From positions 146,821 through 210,820 of the forward strand of contig JADNRY010000097.1 in the NCBI GenBank assembly GCA_015501585.1: a stretch of DNA of 64,000 nucleotides, in the 5' to 3' direction. The translations under genes were made by a program, and so were the position numbers. Shown in pieces: positions 11,517 to 22,303 of the stretch; position 1 is the first letter of the stretch, and every line of letters starts with the position of its first letter. The notes under the pieces were generated by a model. That model did not search any database. It worked only from the letters and a program-made list of their open reading frames with translations, and was not told the DNA's origin. This DNA is from Rhodocollybia butyracea. Its lineage: Eukaryota; Basidiomycota; Agaricomycetes; Agaricales; Omphalotaceae.

Positions 11517-12174
11517 ATGTTCTTTTCTCTCCTTGCTATCAGTGCTACTGCCGCCGCTTTCTTTGGCTCCGCATCTGCTCAACAGAGCTGCGACGATGCA
11601 GCGCGCTTTGGTACCGTCACCTTCCCAAACCCAATCGTGTTAGGCGAGGCAAGTACTTTCAAACCAACCCAATATTCTGTTTTCGATCCTAACACATTCG
11701 CACCACGCATAGCCAACTCTCTTCAACGCCAACTTCACCTGCTCTGGCCAAGAGTTTTGGTGTCCCAGCCATTTTCTCGGACTATGTCCTTCAAGCCACA
11801 GCGGACCCAACCGATCCTAACTTGCTCGGGTAAGCCTAGTGTCCACCCCACACAAATTGAAGCCTGTTTTCTGAAACCCCGCAGGTTCATTCCTACCGTC
11901 TACTTTGCTCGTCGTGACGTCCCCGCGAATCAAGTCGACTCTTTCAATGTCACCGTAAGCATCCGAACCCTTTCGAACCTACTCTACGATCCTAACCAAT
12001 TTTTTTCAAACCTCTAATAACAAGTTTGATCCGGCGTTCTTTGCAAGTGCTCCTGGGGCTGAGTGGCAGGTTGTCCTTTTCACAACGCGTGTTGAGACGA
12101 CAGACAGCTTTGGTAGCACGATGCTGGTAGGTAGCGTCGAATTGCCTGTCACTTTGGTGACGGCTTCGGACTGA
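11517..12174 (+). CDS. Small secreted protein, one-base frameshift in exon 2
   Basis: The ATG at 11517 opens a signal peptide (MFFSLLAISATAAAFFGSAS followed by AQQ). Four exons: 11517-11648, 11713-11830 region, 11885-11954 and 12025-12174. Intron 1 starts with GC (GAG|GCAAGT, 11649). Exon 2 reads TLFNANFTCSGQEF and then must lose one T from the run at 11755-11758 to continue as GVPAIFSDYVLQATADPTDP. Exon 3 reads FIPTVYFARRDVPANQVDSF and exon 4 FDPAFFASAPGAEWQVVLFT, ending TLVTASD. The overall pattern (FNAxFxCS, xYFARR, a final VGSVELP strand) resembles a family of small beta-rich secreted proteins I associate with basidiomycetes; function unknown. The extra T is either an assembly error or an inactivating mutation. 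A decayed copy lies at 3060-3351. Confidence 0.6.
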
Positions 12175-13040
12175 GGAGGAAGTGTTGAGATATTTATTCC
12201 ACTTGTCGTATCCAAAGGGCGTACAATACCCATATATCCATGATAGCCCCAATACATGATTTCACTTGACAACTAATACCATTTCCTAGATTAAAAATGA
12301 ACCGTCGATGAAAGTGAATTTTCTTGTAAGTAACGAAGATCCTCGCCTGTCCCTTTCTGAGAATTCATAAACTGGATAGCATGCATAGCTTGGCGTTGAA
12401 CGGTATGTATAAACCGCGGTAGAACTTACAACACGCAAATAATCCGTCAATCCATCCATTCTACCCAAAATCAGTGATCCTGGTACGCGGGTGTGGTAAG
12501 AAAGAGCTAGAAATATGCTTTGGAGTAGGAGCATAAATACAAGCAGAGAGAGTAAGTACCCACGTCCAGCAAGATCAACAACACCTCAAAGGAGCCGGAC
12601 ATTGCGAAAGTGGGTGGGGAAACGATAAGTCTTGCCTGAGGTTGCGGCAAGAAGAGGTCAGTATATGTTGCATATTGTATCACTGCGAGATAAAAGCGGA
12701 ACCTGTCGCGATACATACGGTGGCTGCGGCAACATGAGCTGTGCACGAAGGAACAGCTTTTAGATGTCAGTATCATGTACAAGGAACGACAAATTTTGTT
12801 CCATTGGATTTCGAGGCCCGAGATATACTTTCGAAGGAGGACAAACATTTACAATCCCTTGAAGAGTAAACAAGTGCGGCTCATTTGAACGTTCAAATTC
12901 GCTACGTTAGCGAGCTAAACAAAAACAACGCTGATGGCGTGTCCCTCGTCAAAAAGAACTTTTGAGTTGATAGTTCTTGCGGAAAAGCTTGAGTGGTGAT
13001 CAATTCAACAGTAGATAGATAATTTGAACATCTCAGAAAG
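12175..13040. other. Intergenic region, no supported gene
   Basis: Only a 113-codon minus-strand frame (12507-12848) with a hydrophobic end (SGSFEVLLILLDVGTYSLCL) is visible; it could be an exon of a lost membrane protein but has no partners that splice to it. Not enough to call a gene. Confidence 0.3.
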
Positions 13041-14923
13041 TCAATTTACTTGTACGCCTCCAACTCCTCTTCGTCTATGTCGTCCAAGGGCCAGTTTTGC
13101 CTCGACTGCAGCGTACACCTCCGCCGTTGTCTCTGCGTCCTCCTTACATGCCTTCAATGTCAGCTGCTTGATCTCCTGACCGAATGCCTTGGCTTCCTCA
13201 TACTGAGCGATGGGCACCCAGGTCTCGTCCCCGTAGCCGACAAGGTCCCTGAGCCTCTTCTCATTTATTTCTGCCTTCGCCAGTGCTTGATACAGCTTCT
13301 CCGCCGCCAATATCTCGTCCTCCGTGAACAGGACCGGACATGGCGTGCCATCCTTTGCAATGTCTTCCCAATCAAGCATCATATCCGTCAGGGCATACAG
13401 CAACTTGATCGTCTCACCCTCCCAAATAGCAATGGAATGATTGAAGATGCGGCGACGGAAAGTATTGAACGGATAGACCAGACCCTTGGGGTGGATCCTG
13501 TTGTACACTGCTGTGAACAGGTTGTAATAGTAGTGGACAAGACGACGACGGAGGAGCTCCTTCTCCCATTCTTGCTCTGTTTCTGATAGCTTGTCAAAGT
13601 CAAATGGTAGCTTGGGCTCGACCATGCTTCGGGAAACCTCGTCTTCTTCGTTCGAGATGACGTCGGGCATACCAGCGTGGAGGAAGAGGGGTAGGACAAC
13701 AGCGTGCTGCCAGTCCACCATGCTAAGAACCTGTAAACCGCTGGAATCTGTTGAAACTTTGAGATTGTTGTAGGATGGGTCGGGATGGCGAATGCAGAAA
13801 GCGCTGAGGGAGGCATCAGCTGGGACAAGCGACGGTGCAACTTGGAGATAGCGACGAAGGTTATTTGCGTGGTCCGACGGTGGCTGCTTCTCGTAGTTGT
13901 AGTACTCCCTTCGGAGGTGTTGATAAGGCATCCTTGGTGAACCAAACTGGTCGAGGTAGGCGAGCTCTTTCTTGGCTCCTGTGAGCAGCACCGATCTGGC
14001 GTCTTCATCTATGGTTATCGACTCGTTCAAAAGAGGCACAAGAGATAGGGGACGTGCGACGTACATGGTCCTCGGAATACATCCAGTTGTTCCCTTCGTC
14101 CATACCACAGTGGTGGGCATACATCAGGGCCTAAACAAAATCGCTCCTCTTCGAGTGAGTTGCCTCCTTCCTCGTCCTTGAGCGGGATGCCCTCGTTACC
14201 AGACAGCTCCTTGAGGTCTCTGGCGTAGTAGATACTGCCGCCAGCAGGAAAAGAGATAGACATCATAATAGACTCGAGCTTCGCAAGCTGGCGCATAACC
14301 GAGCTGATTTGATCTTTCTTGAGGTCGAACCATATCTGGCTCAAGTCAGTGCCTTGGATGTACTCCATTAGAATATATTCCGTCTCGGCCTCGTTATTTG
14401 ACGTAAAGGAATAGGTGTAGACCTTGGGAATAGGAAGCCCTCTGGAGCGAAGGAAGTCCATGGTAGCGACTTCACTGGCAATAGTGTATGCCTTGGAAGT
14501 CAGGAGGGGATACGGTATGCGCGCGACGAGCTGGAAGCCGGTGTCTAAGGTGACGAGAAAAGTACGGTTGAATCCACCCTCTGCAAGCTTTCGAAAGCCG
14601 ACGATCTCTTCAGTCTTGCAATGCAGCGCCTTGGTGATGATTGTAAAGAGTCCTGGGATGTTGAAGACGCGCCGACGCTCTTGGAGGCGTTGAGCGCAGT
14701 TGGCACTGAGTACGTCAAATTACGAGCTAGAATAGAGGTAATAAACTTGCAGGAAACGTCCGGTAGTATAGTTGAAGAGTTCGCTGTCCGGGTCTTTCAT
14801 CAGAGACTTCGGTTGCGGCAGATTGGATAGTCGCCGACTGGTTGTGGACGGGTTGAGCAATGTTGGTGAGAGTGGACCGCGCAGTCCAGCTGCAAGGAGT
14901 CGTCGAGAGGGACGAAGATACAT
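13041..14923 (-). CDS. AIM9: AIM9-like mitochondrial APH-fold protein
   Basis: Three exons fit in phase. Exon 1 (14751-14923) encodes an Arg/Ser-rich, acid-free N-terminus (MYLRPSRRLLAAGLRGPLSP) that looks like a mitochondrial presequence, then SELFNYTTGRF. Intron 1 (14706-14750, 45 bp) begins with GC (GCAAGT). Exon 2 reads LANCAQRLQERRRVFNIPGL, then KLAEGGFNRTFLVTL and YILMEYIQGTDLSQIW, the nucleotide-binding lobe. Intron 2 (14009-14064) joins DVFRGPY to EDARSVLLTGAKKELAYL. The catalytic region has HPDPSYNNL, fitting HxDxxxxN, and SMVDWQHAV as the metal-binding Asp position. Length about 590 residues, usual for the Altered Inheritance of Mitochondria 9 family of APH-like proteins. The family is known to localise to mitochondria; its substrate is unknown. 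Appears intact. Confidence 0.85.
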
Positions 14924-15102
14924 GGTGGGAAAATGAGAATAGAGAACGTGATCCGGTTCTTATGCCGAAAGTGCCCGGAAGTCTTGCTATGGACGCTGCT
15001 ACGCAGAGGATATAGTAATGAGCTTACTTGTATGCAATAATTCCATATAATGATTCGATTACATATCAGAATAGCAAAACGGAAAAGAAGAATGGAATGC
15101 CT

Positions 15103-15560
15103 CTAGGAGGTCGGGTACACCTCGGACATCTGATCTACCTCCTTCAAGACCGTCTTAGCCTCATCGACATCCTTGCCGGCCCCATCTCTGATCTCAATAT
15201 TCAATGGTCGCCATACAACATGCATGCCCTTCTGCTGCCTATCCTTCCGAATCTTGAATGCATTGGGGATGGTGTTACCAGTATTGACCTGGAGAGTCGT
15301 TTATAATCATGCCATATTCTATCTTATCTTCTCCCGATCTCGCGGTTTTGAGGATAGCAGTCGCCACCACGCTCGACGGTCGGGTTAGCTTGTTTCTTCC
15401 AGCCGTTCTTTTCAAGAAATCCTGTGATCGCGTTCCTGTGATCGTGTTCCCGGTATAGTTTCCAACTGTTGAATAAACGTCGTTTCAGTGCAGGAAATCG
15501 TGCGCGTACAGTGAGCCTGAGGTAAAGAACAAGAGTTCAAACGTTTAACCTAGCAAGACT
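15103..15560 (-). pseudogene. Broken small gene, unknown family
   Basis: The minus strand carries pieces of one protein in different frames: VGNYTGNTITG, then FLEKNGWKKQANPTVERGGD with CYPQNREIG, then NTIPNAFKIRKDRQQKGMHV and VWRPLNIEIRDGAGKD, ending YPTS and a stop at 15103-15105. A 14-bp tandem duplication (15421-15434 and 15435-15448) lies exactly where the frame changes between TITG and FLEK; removing one copy would restore the frame. A second frame change near 15300 has no convincing intron. I do not recognise the family; the pieces look like a small single-domain protein. Confidence 0.4.
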
Positions 15561-15678
15561 ACAAGGTGGAGGACTTATCGATATCGATGTCATTGACTTG
15601 TCGGTTCGCACGGGCTGATTGATTAGCGGCTCTTGCAAGTTTACATGTTGATATTCATCTCTATCCTTGACCACCACA

Positions 15679-16638
15679 ATGAGTATCGAAAGTCTATCCC
15701 CAGGTCTCTTCCTCCTCCAAAATTCGCAGAACTTGAGCCCTTCGCTCGAAGTACAACGGATGCAAGTCACTCCAAATGTAAGGCTGATAAAACTCTCAAG
15801 AATTATCCACATTGATGCATGTTGGCTAGTACCGAGTACAACTTGGACTTTAGACCGCGTAAAAACCGAAATATCTCGAGGAACACGAATTAGTATCGTT
15901 TACTATGGCGTGGATGTTGTGGATATCGGCGATGGGTGCATAGTGAAATTCGGGACATTTGTCAGGGCACGAGAAGCCGAGGCAACTGAATTTGTTGCTG
16001 CATGTACATCGATCCCCGTGGCTCGAATTCACGCAACTCTATATGATGAAGCGACCTCTGTCACTTACATTGTCCAGGATAGAATTCAGGGTGAACGCCT
16101 CGACAAGTTACTTCCAACTCTTGATGCTGAGAAGCTACAAGTAATTGAGAAGGAGCTCCAGCTTATCTTCTCTCAGCTTTCCTCATTAGACACGCATGGG
16201 CCCATGGGAATGGTAGGGAAACCCACATACTTCCTCGACTTCCATCCATTTGCAGCGGAATATCTTGGTTCTTGGAAAGCCACCACTACTCTCGGATTCG
16301 TCACTTGGATTATCGACGCTACTAATACAGCCACAGATGTAACTGTTTTCAAGCCGCTTGATAGTAATATCTTCGATGACAAAAAGCCTCATGTTTTCTC
16401 GCATGGAGACCTTGTGCCAGAAAACATACTTGTTCACGATGGGCATATCTCTGGGATCATTGACTGGGAGTATGCCGGATGGTATCCTTACTTCTGGAAT
16501 CCCTACATTGCACTGCGACGGCCATTGGTAGACAGTCGGTGGACGAGAATGATTCGCAATATTATGGTGACCTATAATAGGGAACGTCAAGTATTTTCTG
16601 ATGTGTATGAAACAGCCTGTTTATGGGTCGGAACTTGA
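15679..16638 (+). CDS. APH-family phosphotransferase
   Basis: A single open frame of 319 codons from the ATG at 15679 (MSIESLSPG). It carries the aminoglycoside/choline phosphotransferase core: a nucleotide-lobe strand (DGCIVKFGTFVRAREAEATE), the hinge VTYIVQDRIQGERLDKLL, the catalytic loop SHGDLVPENILVHDG matching HxDxxxxN, and the metal-binding GIIDWEYAG. This is the short fungal APH type often annotated as a phosphotransferase family protein; substrate unknown. A possible GTAAGG...TAG intron at 15778-15829 would break the frame, so I keep it as one exon. It is not closely similar to the AIM9-like gene next door. No lesions seen. Confidence 0.8.
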   Translation: MSIESLSPGLFLLQNSQNLSPSLEVQRMQVTPNVRLIKLSRIIHIDACWLVPSTTWTLDRVKTEISRGTRISIVYYGVDVVDIGDGCIVKFGTFVRAREAEATEFVAACTSIPVARIHATLYDEATSVTYIVQDRIQGERLDKLLPTLDAEKLQVIEKELQLIFSQLSSLDTHGPMGMVGKPTYFLDFHPFAAEYLGSWKATTTLGFVTWIIDATNTATDVTVFKPLDSNIFDDKKPHVFSHGDLVPENILVHDGHISGIIDWEYAGWYPYFWNPYIALRRPLVDSRWTRMIRNIMVTYNRERQVFSDVYETACLWVGT

Positions 16639-17085
16639 CTTGATAATAGTCAATAATTTACTGGATCAATGCCGTAAACTCAAGTGCGCATTCCAGAATG
16701 ATAATGCGCGATTATCTTGCCGAATTCAACGATTTGAACTTCACAAAGGATTACACAAGGTTACGCTGTAATTGATGGAAAACACACCTGATGACTGCAC
16801 CCACAGCTACACAGGTTCTGATAGCTACGCAGGACCCATCCACAAATCTCAACCAAAGGTTTTTTCGGCCACTTGGGTTTCTACGCACACTAACAAAGGG
16901 ATTAATCGATTATCTTAAAGTTTATACGTTTCTTCTACTTAAGGCCCATGCTAACAATATACACTCGCCCAATAGGCGCTATTATGAAGGTCTTGAACAA
17001 TACGATCGTGATCACTTGGTCCAGTATCCAGATAACGATAAGGACCAAATGTAACCCAAAGCATAAACCGATTGGCTACAAAACA

Positions 17086-17379
17086 ATGGATGTTCTTTTC
17101 TCACCTGGTGAAACAGAATTTCACTACAGAGTTAATATTTGTCGTGCACAAGGGGAGGAGTTGAGTGTCGCAAGCTGGCGTTGTTTCTCAGTGGGGGTTT
17201 TGTCACTACCATATCGAGATGCGTTGGTGCAACTTGGGCAAAGCGACAAAGTCTATCTTGAGGGTAACGGAATTGAACTGTGGGGACTGTGTCCAGCGTA
17301 TGGTACGCTTTTTTGGTGCATGGGTGAGTGCTCAAATTTCGCCGATGTTTTCTGGATTAAAATCACTCCCCTGAACTAG
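17086..17379 (+). CDS. Small open frame, unknown
   Basis: An open frame of 97 codons from the ATG at 17086 (MDVLFSPGETEFHYRVNICR) with a soluble, mixed alpha/beta-like composition and the motif LGQSDKVYLEGNGIELWG. The frame is open further upstream to 16948. No family recognised, no splice partners found and no copy elsewhere in the window. Could be a real small gene or an exon of a degraded one. Confidence 0.3.
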   Translation: MDVLFSPGETEFHYRVNICRAQGEELSVASWRCFSVGVLSLPYRDALVQLGQSDKVYLEGNGIELWGLCPAYGTLFWCMGECSNFADVFWIKITPLN

Positions 17380-18604
17380 CCTGGAGAGAGGGAGGGACAT
17401 AGAGGGCGCCATCGGGAAAGTCTTGGAATATAACAATAATCTGGCTATACATGAAACAAGTAAAGATATGTAACAGTGTCCGTTCGAATTGTAATCTTAG
17501 AGGAAGATATTGAAAGGGGTGTTGAGCAATGTCTGGGATATTCCTTGACGTTATTGCTTCGCAATTGGTGCCTCCAAAGACGACATCGATTGTCGCTGTA
17601 TGAGGGCTGCTTCAGCACAAAGAAGATGTCGATAATCATAGACCTCAGAATATCTACTCGAATTCTGTATATTTCCAGAAAATGAATGATCAATTGAGCA
17701 ATGAATATGACCTCTTGTCCAATTGAGCCAGATTCAAACTTTGAGTCGGTCCAAGTCAGCACTTGGTCAGCACTTGAGCAACGCTGTCGGGGTGGCATTC
17801 TTGCTCCGGCGCTGATATTTGGATTGAGGGACACCGGGTTCTTCAAAGGGATCGAGAAAGGCTGGTCTCGATCATGCCTCGCCCCCTCAACAAACGCTGG
17901 TCCGACGAATTCCTTACCTAACGATGAGAGCTAGGTTGAGGTCTAACGCGAGAGTTTGTGGTGGTGGCAGAGTTCATCGCAGTGCTTGGAACCGTAGGCT
18001 TCACATAGGAATGGCTGCTGGCATCATCATCATGTAAGTTAGTGAAAGGTAAGAAATGCTGTCAAATATTTACAAAGACGCGACGACAGCAAGCCCATAC
18101 CGGGAATCCCGCAACTAGTGTAGATTGGCTTTCGTCAAAACTTTTGATGACAGCACTGATCAGAAAACACAAGTGTCATAAAGTTTACAGTACTAGAAAT
18201 CACCTAAGGGCATTAACCTCAACATTCCGACCTCGCTAATCCCTGGGCCAATCCAGCAAATGAACGTTCTCAAGTTTCCCTTCCATGGACAATCCCGCAT
18301 CATATTCTCTTAGAGGATCCGGAAAGATCAGGCTTTGTCGGAGCACTATCCGTCGTACCTCCAAAGTAAACATCCCCAGGTTTCCTCCTTGCTCACCTCC
18401 ACCCATAATTCCTGCTTTCTTTCCCGCTTTATTATACAGGTGGTCTATGTTTTTGGGCTGAATGAGGAGTGTGCAGATGAAAAAGGCCGCGGAAAGTTCA
18501 CTTCAAAAAGGATACCAGTCAAAATTCGCTCGAAAAGGATGCGGATAAATATCGTGACATCATCGGAAGTGAATCAGCGGTTTGCCTCTGACCCCTCTTC
18601 ACCA
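17380..18604. other. Intergenic, no supported gene
   Basis: Short frames only (for example 17701-17934). Nothing with a recognisable domain or closed splice model. The open frame before 18605 may be 5' leader of the next gene. Confidence 0.3.
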
Positions 18605-19528
18605 ATGCCTCCTGATCTCTCCATCGCCGAATTGAAGACCATTTTAAAGGCAGTCGTAGGCCTCATGAGTTCTGGCGAAGAAGAAGAAGATGACGTGGAA
18701 ATGAAAACTATTTACGACCTAATCGAGGCTGGGATCTCTTATCGGAGTCTACATTGGAAAGAAGGTGGAGAAGCTAGCGCAGCCCAGCATGGTTTGGTTG
18801 AAAACAATTTTATGTCTATCGAGAACACAAAGAGTATGATATGTTCTGGTCTGAAACACATTGCCGAAGTACGTCCTCGCTTTCCGCCGTCGAGGCTAAT
18901 TAAATCGAAACATCTGCTCAGACCGAGGGTGGATCACCGATGGCAATTGATCTTATTTTATTACACTTGGCCTCGGTGGAGACCGACGACACTCAAGCCG
19001 TGATCACTATCCCCGAAACCTCATCGAAGCCTGAATTCGATAGAAAAAGTGCGCATGATGGGATAGATTATCTCATTGCGAAATACCCCAAAGGACATAT
19101 GGGTGAGAGAGCTATCCATTCTCTTGCTTTATCTTATCCTATGTAACCAGATACTATGCTCTGGAATCCATTTGGAATTCTCGCAAACAGAGAAGTCCCA
19201 AGGAGTACCTTCAAGATATTCGAAGCAAAGAATTTTTTTTGTATGCAAGAACACCATACTGCGGAGGTTGTTTTGGCTGCTGCTGCAATCTGTAAACGGG
19301 ACGAGTATGTGATTGGTTCGTCTACTTGGCAATGTTATCCATATTTTGTCTTGAAGGTTGGAATGTACAAGATGTGCCCTTACTGACGGTACAACGTGGA
19401 TGTTCTTCACTTATCGCCAGGTAGGCTCGGATAGTGGCATATACGGCCGAACCCCTGAAATCAAGCTTGGCGAGAATGCTGAAGGTCTTCCCTTGATCCT
19501 GGGTTTACTCAGGGACTGGGTACGTTAA
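18605..19528 (+). CDS. Uncharacterised fungal protein (about 240 aa)
   Basis: Four exons join in phase. Exon 1 (18605-18868) starts MPPDLSIAELKTILKAVVGL and is helical with an acidic stretch (SSGEEEEDDVEMKT). An intron (18869-18921) leads to TEGGSPMAIDLILLHLASVE and GIDYLIAKYPKGHM; an intron at 19103-19150 leads to DTMLWNPFGILANREVPRST and EHHTAEVVLAAAAICKRDEY; an intron at 19357-19420 leads to VGSDSGIYGRTPEIKLGENA and GLLRDWVR with a stop at 19526-19528. The upstream frame is also open to 18335, so an earlier start is possible. The helix-rich layout with a conserved-looking end (YGRTPEIKL...LILGLLRDW) suggests a real family, but I cannot name it. No signal peptide or membrane helix. Confidence 0.65.
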
Positions 19529-20344
19529 CTCCTTCTATTAGATGTACCATATCTGAGCTACTGTAATAGCTTAATAACGCCCAGACACCTGAATCCGAGA
19601 TGAACTATTTCAATACCGTATAAACCTGAACTGTTGAGTTGTCGTTCAAAAATCATGCTCATTGCGAGTTATAAGTATCAAAATAGGGATGTGCACCTCT
19701 TATATTCTTGCTTCTCTACCTTTCATATCTAGGTAAATCCATATCAATGATAATGGAAGTCAACACTCCATAAGTTTGCTCACGGGAGTGTTGCCCGTTT
19801 ACTTTTGCTACAAGGTCCCTCAGATTAAGACATCTGAGTCTCCATCTAGTTTTGTAACATCACCACACACTGGCGAAATATAAACCCCAAGGTATTAACG
19901 AACGCGTTTACCACTGGGCTCGCATCGGGACACTTGATGAATTTGAGAACACTGTATCTTGGCGGCTCATGATATATTTTATTTCCTTTAGGGAATGTCT
20001 CGCCAGCCCAATGTTGCTACTATGCTTCAGGCAGAGCTCAACAAGGCTGTGTCAGACGCTCATGCAACATCTCTGTTCTCCTATCCTTCAAGGTCTTCTT
20101 GATCTTGATCTTAACGGGTAGATTAGTCTTCTGTTCTAGGTCTTCAAGTTTGAGTATATTCTGACGTTCTCAGTCGTGAACGTTCGTTCCTCAAACTCCA
20201 GGTTTAAAGCATTCAAGAAATCAAGGCAATCGCGAGGACATGATGTTTTCAGCAGGAAAACGAAACAAACGAAACAAACCAAATCAGCGCGGGGCACTAC
20301 TGGGTCAGTTGTTTCTCCACAGATATACCCAAAGGTTCTAAATA
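19529..20344. other. Intergenic, decayed flank
   Basis: No gene seen. The part from about 20200 to 20344 resembles 23460-23760 (ATCGCGAGGACA, AAACAAACGAAACAAAC, CAGCGCGG, AAAGGTTCTAA), i.e. the 3' flank of the ferric reductase copied with its end. Confidence 0.4.
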
Positions 20345-20740
20345 GTACAAAATTAGTACAAAATTAGTGCACCAGGAACACGATGGTATCTAGCAAAGGG
20401 TAGCGGAGAAACGTATACATACTCGTTCTGGATTTTGATACCGTCAATCTGGTACCTAATTTCCGCAGTGATTCGGAATGCGACACTACCGGTCCACGGA
20501 CCCCTGGAATTTTTTTGATAAGTCCCTTCCAGTAGCACCGACTGAGAACATCCAAGACACCTACTATCACACCGGCGATCTCCCCATCATCCTTCACACC
20601 AGATCCGTAAGATACAGCCCCCTCAATAGAAACCCAATGATTTTCGACGCTTCCGGGTGCCCCGGAGCCAACGTAAGAGCCATACTGACCCCTGAGTAAA
20701 AGCAGCTCCGCCCCTAGAGTCCTGACCACTGCCTTCAAGG
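20345..20740 (-). pseudogene. Decayed 3' end of a ferric reductase, second copy
   Basis: The minus strand carries, in changing frames, the last parts of the ferric reductase found at 23739-25950: WVSIEGAVSYGSGVKDDGEI followed by AGVIVGV (compare AVAYGTGVKNTEKITGVIVG), an intron in the same place, GVRGP (compare GVCGP), and EIRYQIDGIKIQNE (compare the end GGIEIHNE) followed by the same donor position. The transmembrane and FAD parts are missing. The intron is retained and the 3' flank is also copied, so it arose as a genomic duplication. Not coding. Confidence 0.6.
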
Positions 20741-21520
20741 CAGTGGGAGTCTCTACGGTTCCTCATGCCCCCGGCACGATAAGTAGGTGCTGTATTCGGT
20801 CCGCAACAACCCCCCAGCGCCATATAACTTGTCCCAACTTGCCTTTAATTATTGGGAGTACCCATTGGACTCAGAGTTGGCGCAGTTTACCAGCTCCGAG
20901 TCAAACCAAGGAAGAACCGGAAAAACATCATGTGCCATTTCATAAACTCTGGTTCGAGCAAAATCCTAGTAGCTTGAAGGTTTGATGAAAAGATTTGGAA
21001 TGGATCAGATGTGCAAGTGGGCTGCCGTTGGTGTGAATATACAAGATAGTATGAACTTTACAGAAGGATAGTTGTTCGTAGGCGGACACTAGTTCTTCTG
21101 TGCACAAATTTTCTCAGTAATTGTACACCGATTGATTGATTGAAGAAAAAACATACCAACCAATTGGTGGCACTGAGGGTACGATTGTCACTGCTCCGAC
21201 TCGTGGGATCGCGCTACCTGCTGTGTAGACACAACGTACACATGATCATGGTGCATCGCGCACACTCTACACACACTGAGCTGGATTCAGGCACGATGCT
21301 TTACTAACAGACATCAGGAATGGTTTATCGAGAAAAATAGAACCTCTGTATTCGTAACTCCGGAATTTAATCATAGCGGCGTGGTTCTCGGATAACTATT
21401 ACTGAGCATCATTTACGGAGAAATATAGGCCCGTATGCTGGACTGATATGAGCCGACAGAGAAGATATAAAGCATGATATAAGAGTGGGTGCCGTCTCAC
21501 CTTGTTTTTCCCTAAGCACC
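20741..21520. other. Intergenic, promoter side of carbonic anhydrase
   Basis: No gene seen. A GATATAAAG at 21465-21473 lies about 50 bp before the ATG at 21521 and could act as a TATA element for the carbonic anhydrase gene. Confidence 0.35.
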
Positions 21521-22303
21521 ATGACCCATTCAGTTATAGCTCATTTGCTTTCTGCTAATGCCAAGTGGGCTGAAAGTGTTATAGCTGAAGATCCAGATTT
21601 TTTTATCAGGTCTGCTAGAGACCCCCAAGCTCCCGAGGTAATTACATTGCAAAATATCAGTCGTTTTGGCTATTTTGTTTCTACCATGATTCTAGTTTCT
21701 CTGGATAGGATGCTCTGACTCTCGAGTCCCCGAAACCCTCATCACAGGCTCTAAGCCTGGTGATATCTTTGTTAATCGTAATATTGGCAAGTAAGTGCAT
21801 AGACACCAGTGTTCTGTTCCGCAACTTACCTATCTACAGTCAAGTTCGATTCGATGATGACAATATGCTCGCAGTCCTCACTTATGCTGTGGAGCATCTG
21901 GATGTAAAACACGGTATGTGCCTGCTGTCGTGCTCTATCTGAAATGAACATCGGATTACTACGTTAATTAGTCATCATATGCGGCCACACTGAGTGTGGA
22001 GCAGTAAAAGCAGCCTTCGATTCTGTTGCATCTGAATCCCCGGTTCCAGTCCGTGGTCATCCGGCCGACTCACCTCTGAATCGTTGGCTGTTTCCCCTCA
22101 CCGCTCTAGCTGCTGAACTCCAGGCTCCATCGGTTCCGGTTCTAGTGCAAGAAAATGTCAAGGCTCAGCTGAATAAGCTTATCCATACGGAGGTTATTAG
22201 GGACGCTTGGCAAAAGAAAAAGGAAGTTTGGGTTCATGGTTTGGTTTATGATCTTGCTACTGGAAGGCTTAGAGATCTGGGAATCTCTCAAGGTCGAGAG
22301 TAA
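21521..22303 (+). CDS. Beta-class carbonic anhydrase
   Basis: Four exons in phase give about 205 residues: 21521-21637, 21696-21790, 21840-21913, 21972-22303. The enzyme interconverts CO2 and bicarbonate with a zinc ion. The start [20 protein letters not shown] fits the family's N-terminal helix. Zinc ligands and active-site dyad are present: [14 protein letters not shown] (Cys45, Asp47, Arg49) and [16 protein letters not shown] (His101, Cys104). The helix between them ([20 protein letters not shown]) is conserved. The C-terminus [20 protein letters not shown] is the usual final strand and tail. There is no mitochondrial presequence, so a cytosolic role is likely. The length and all key residues are normal and there are no lesions. 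Confidence 0.92.
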
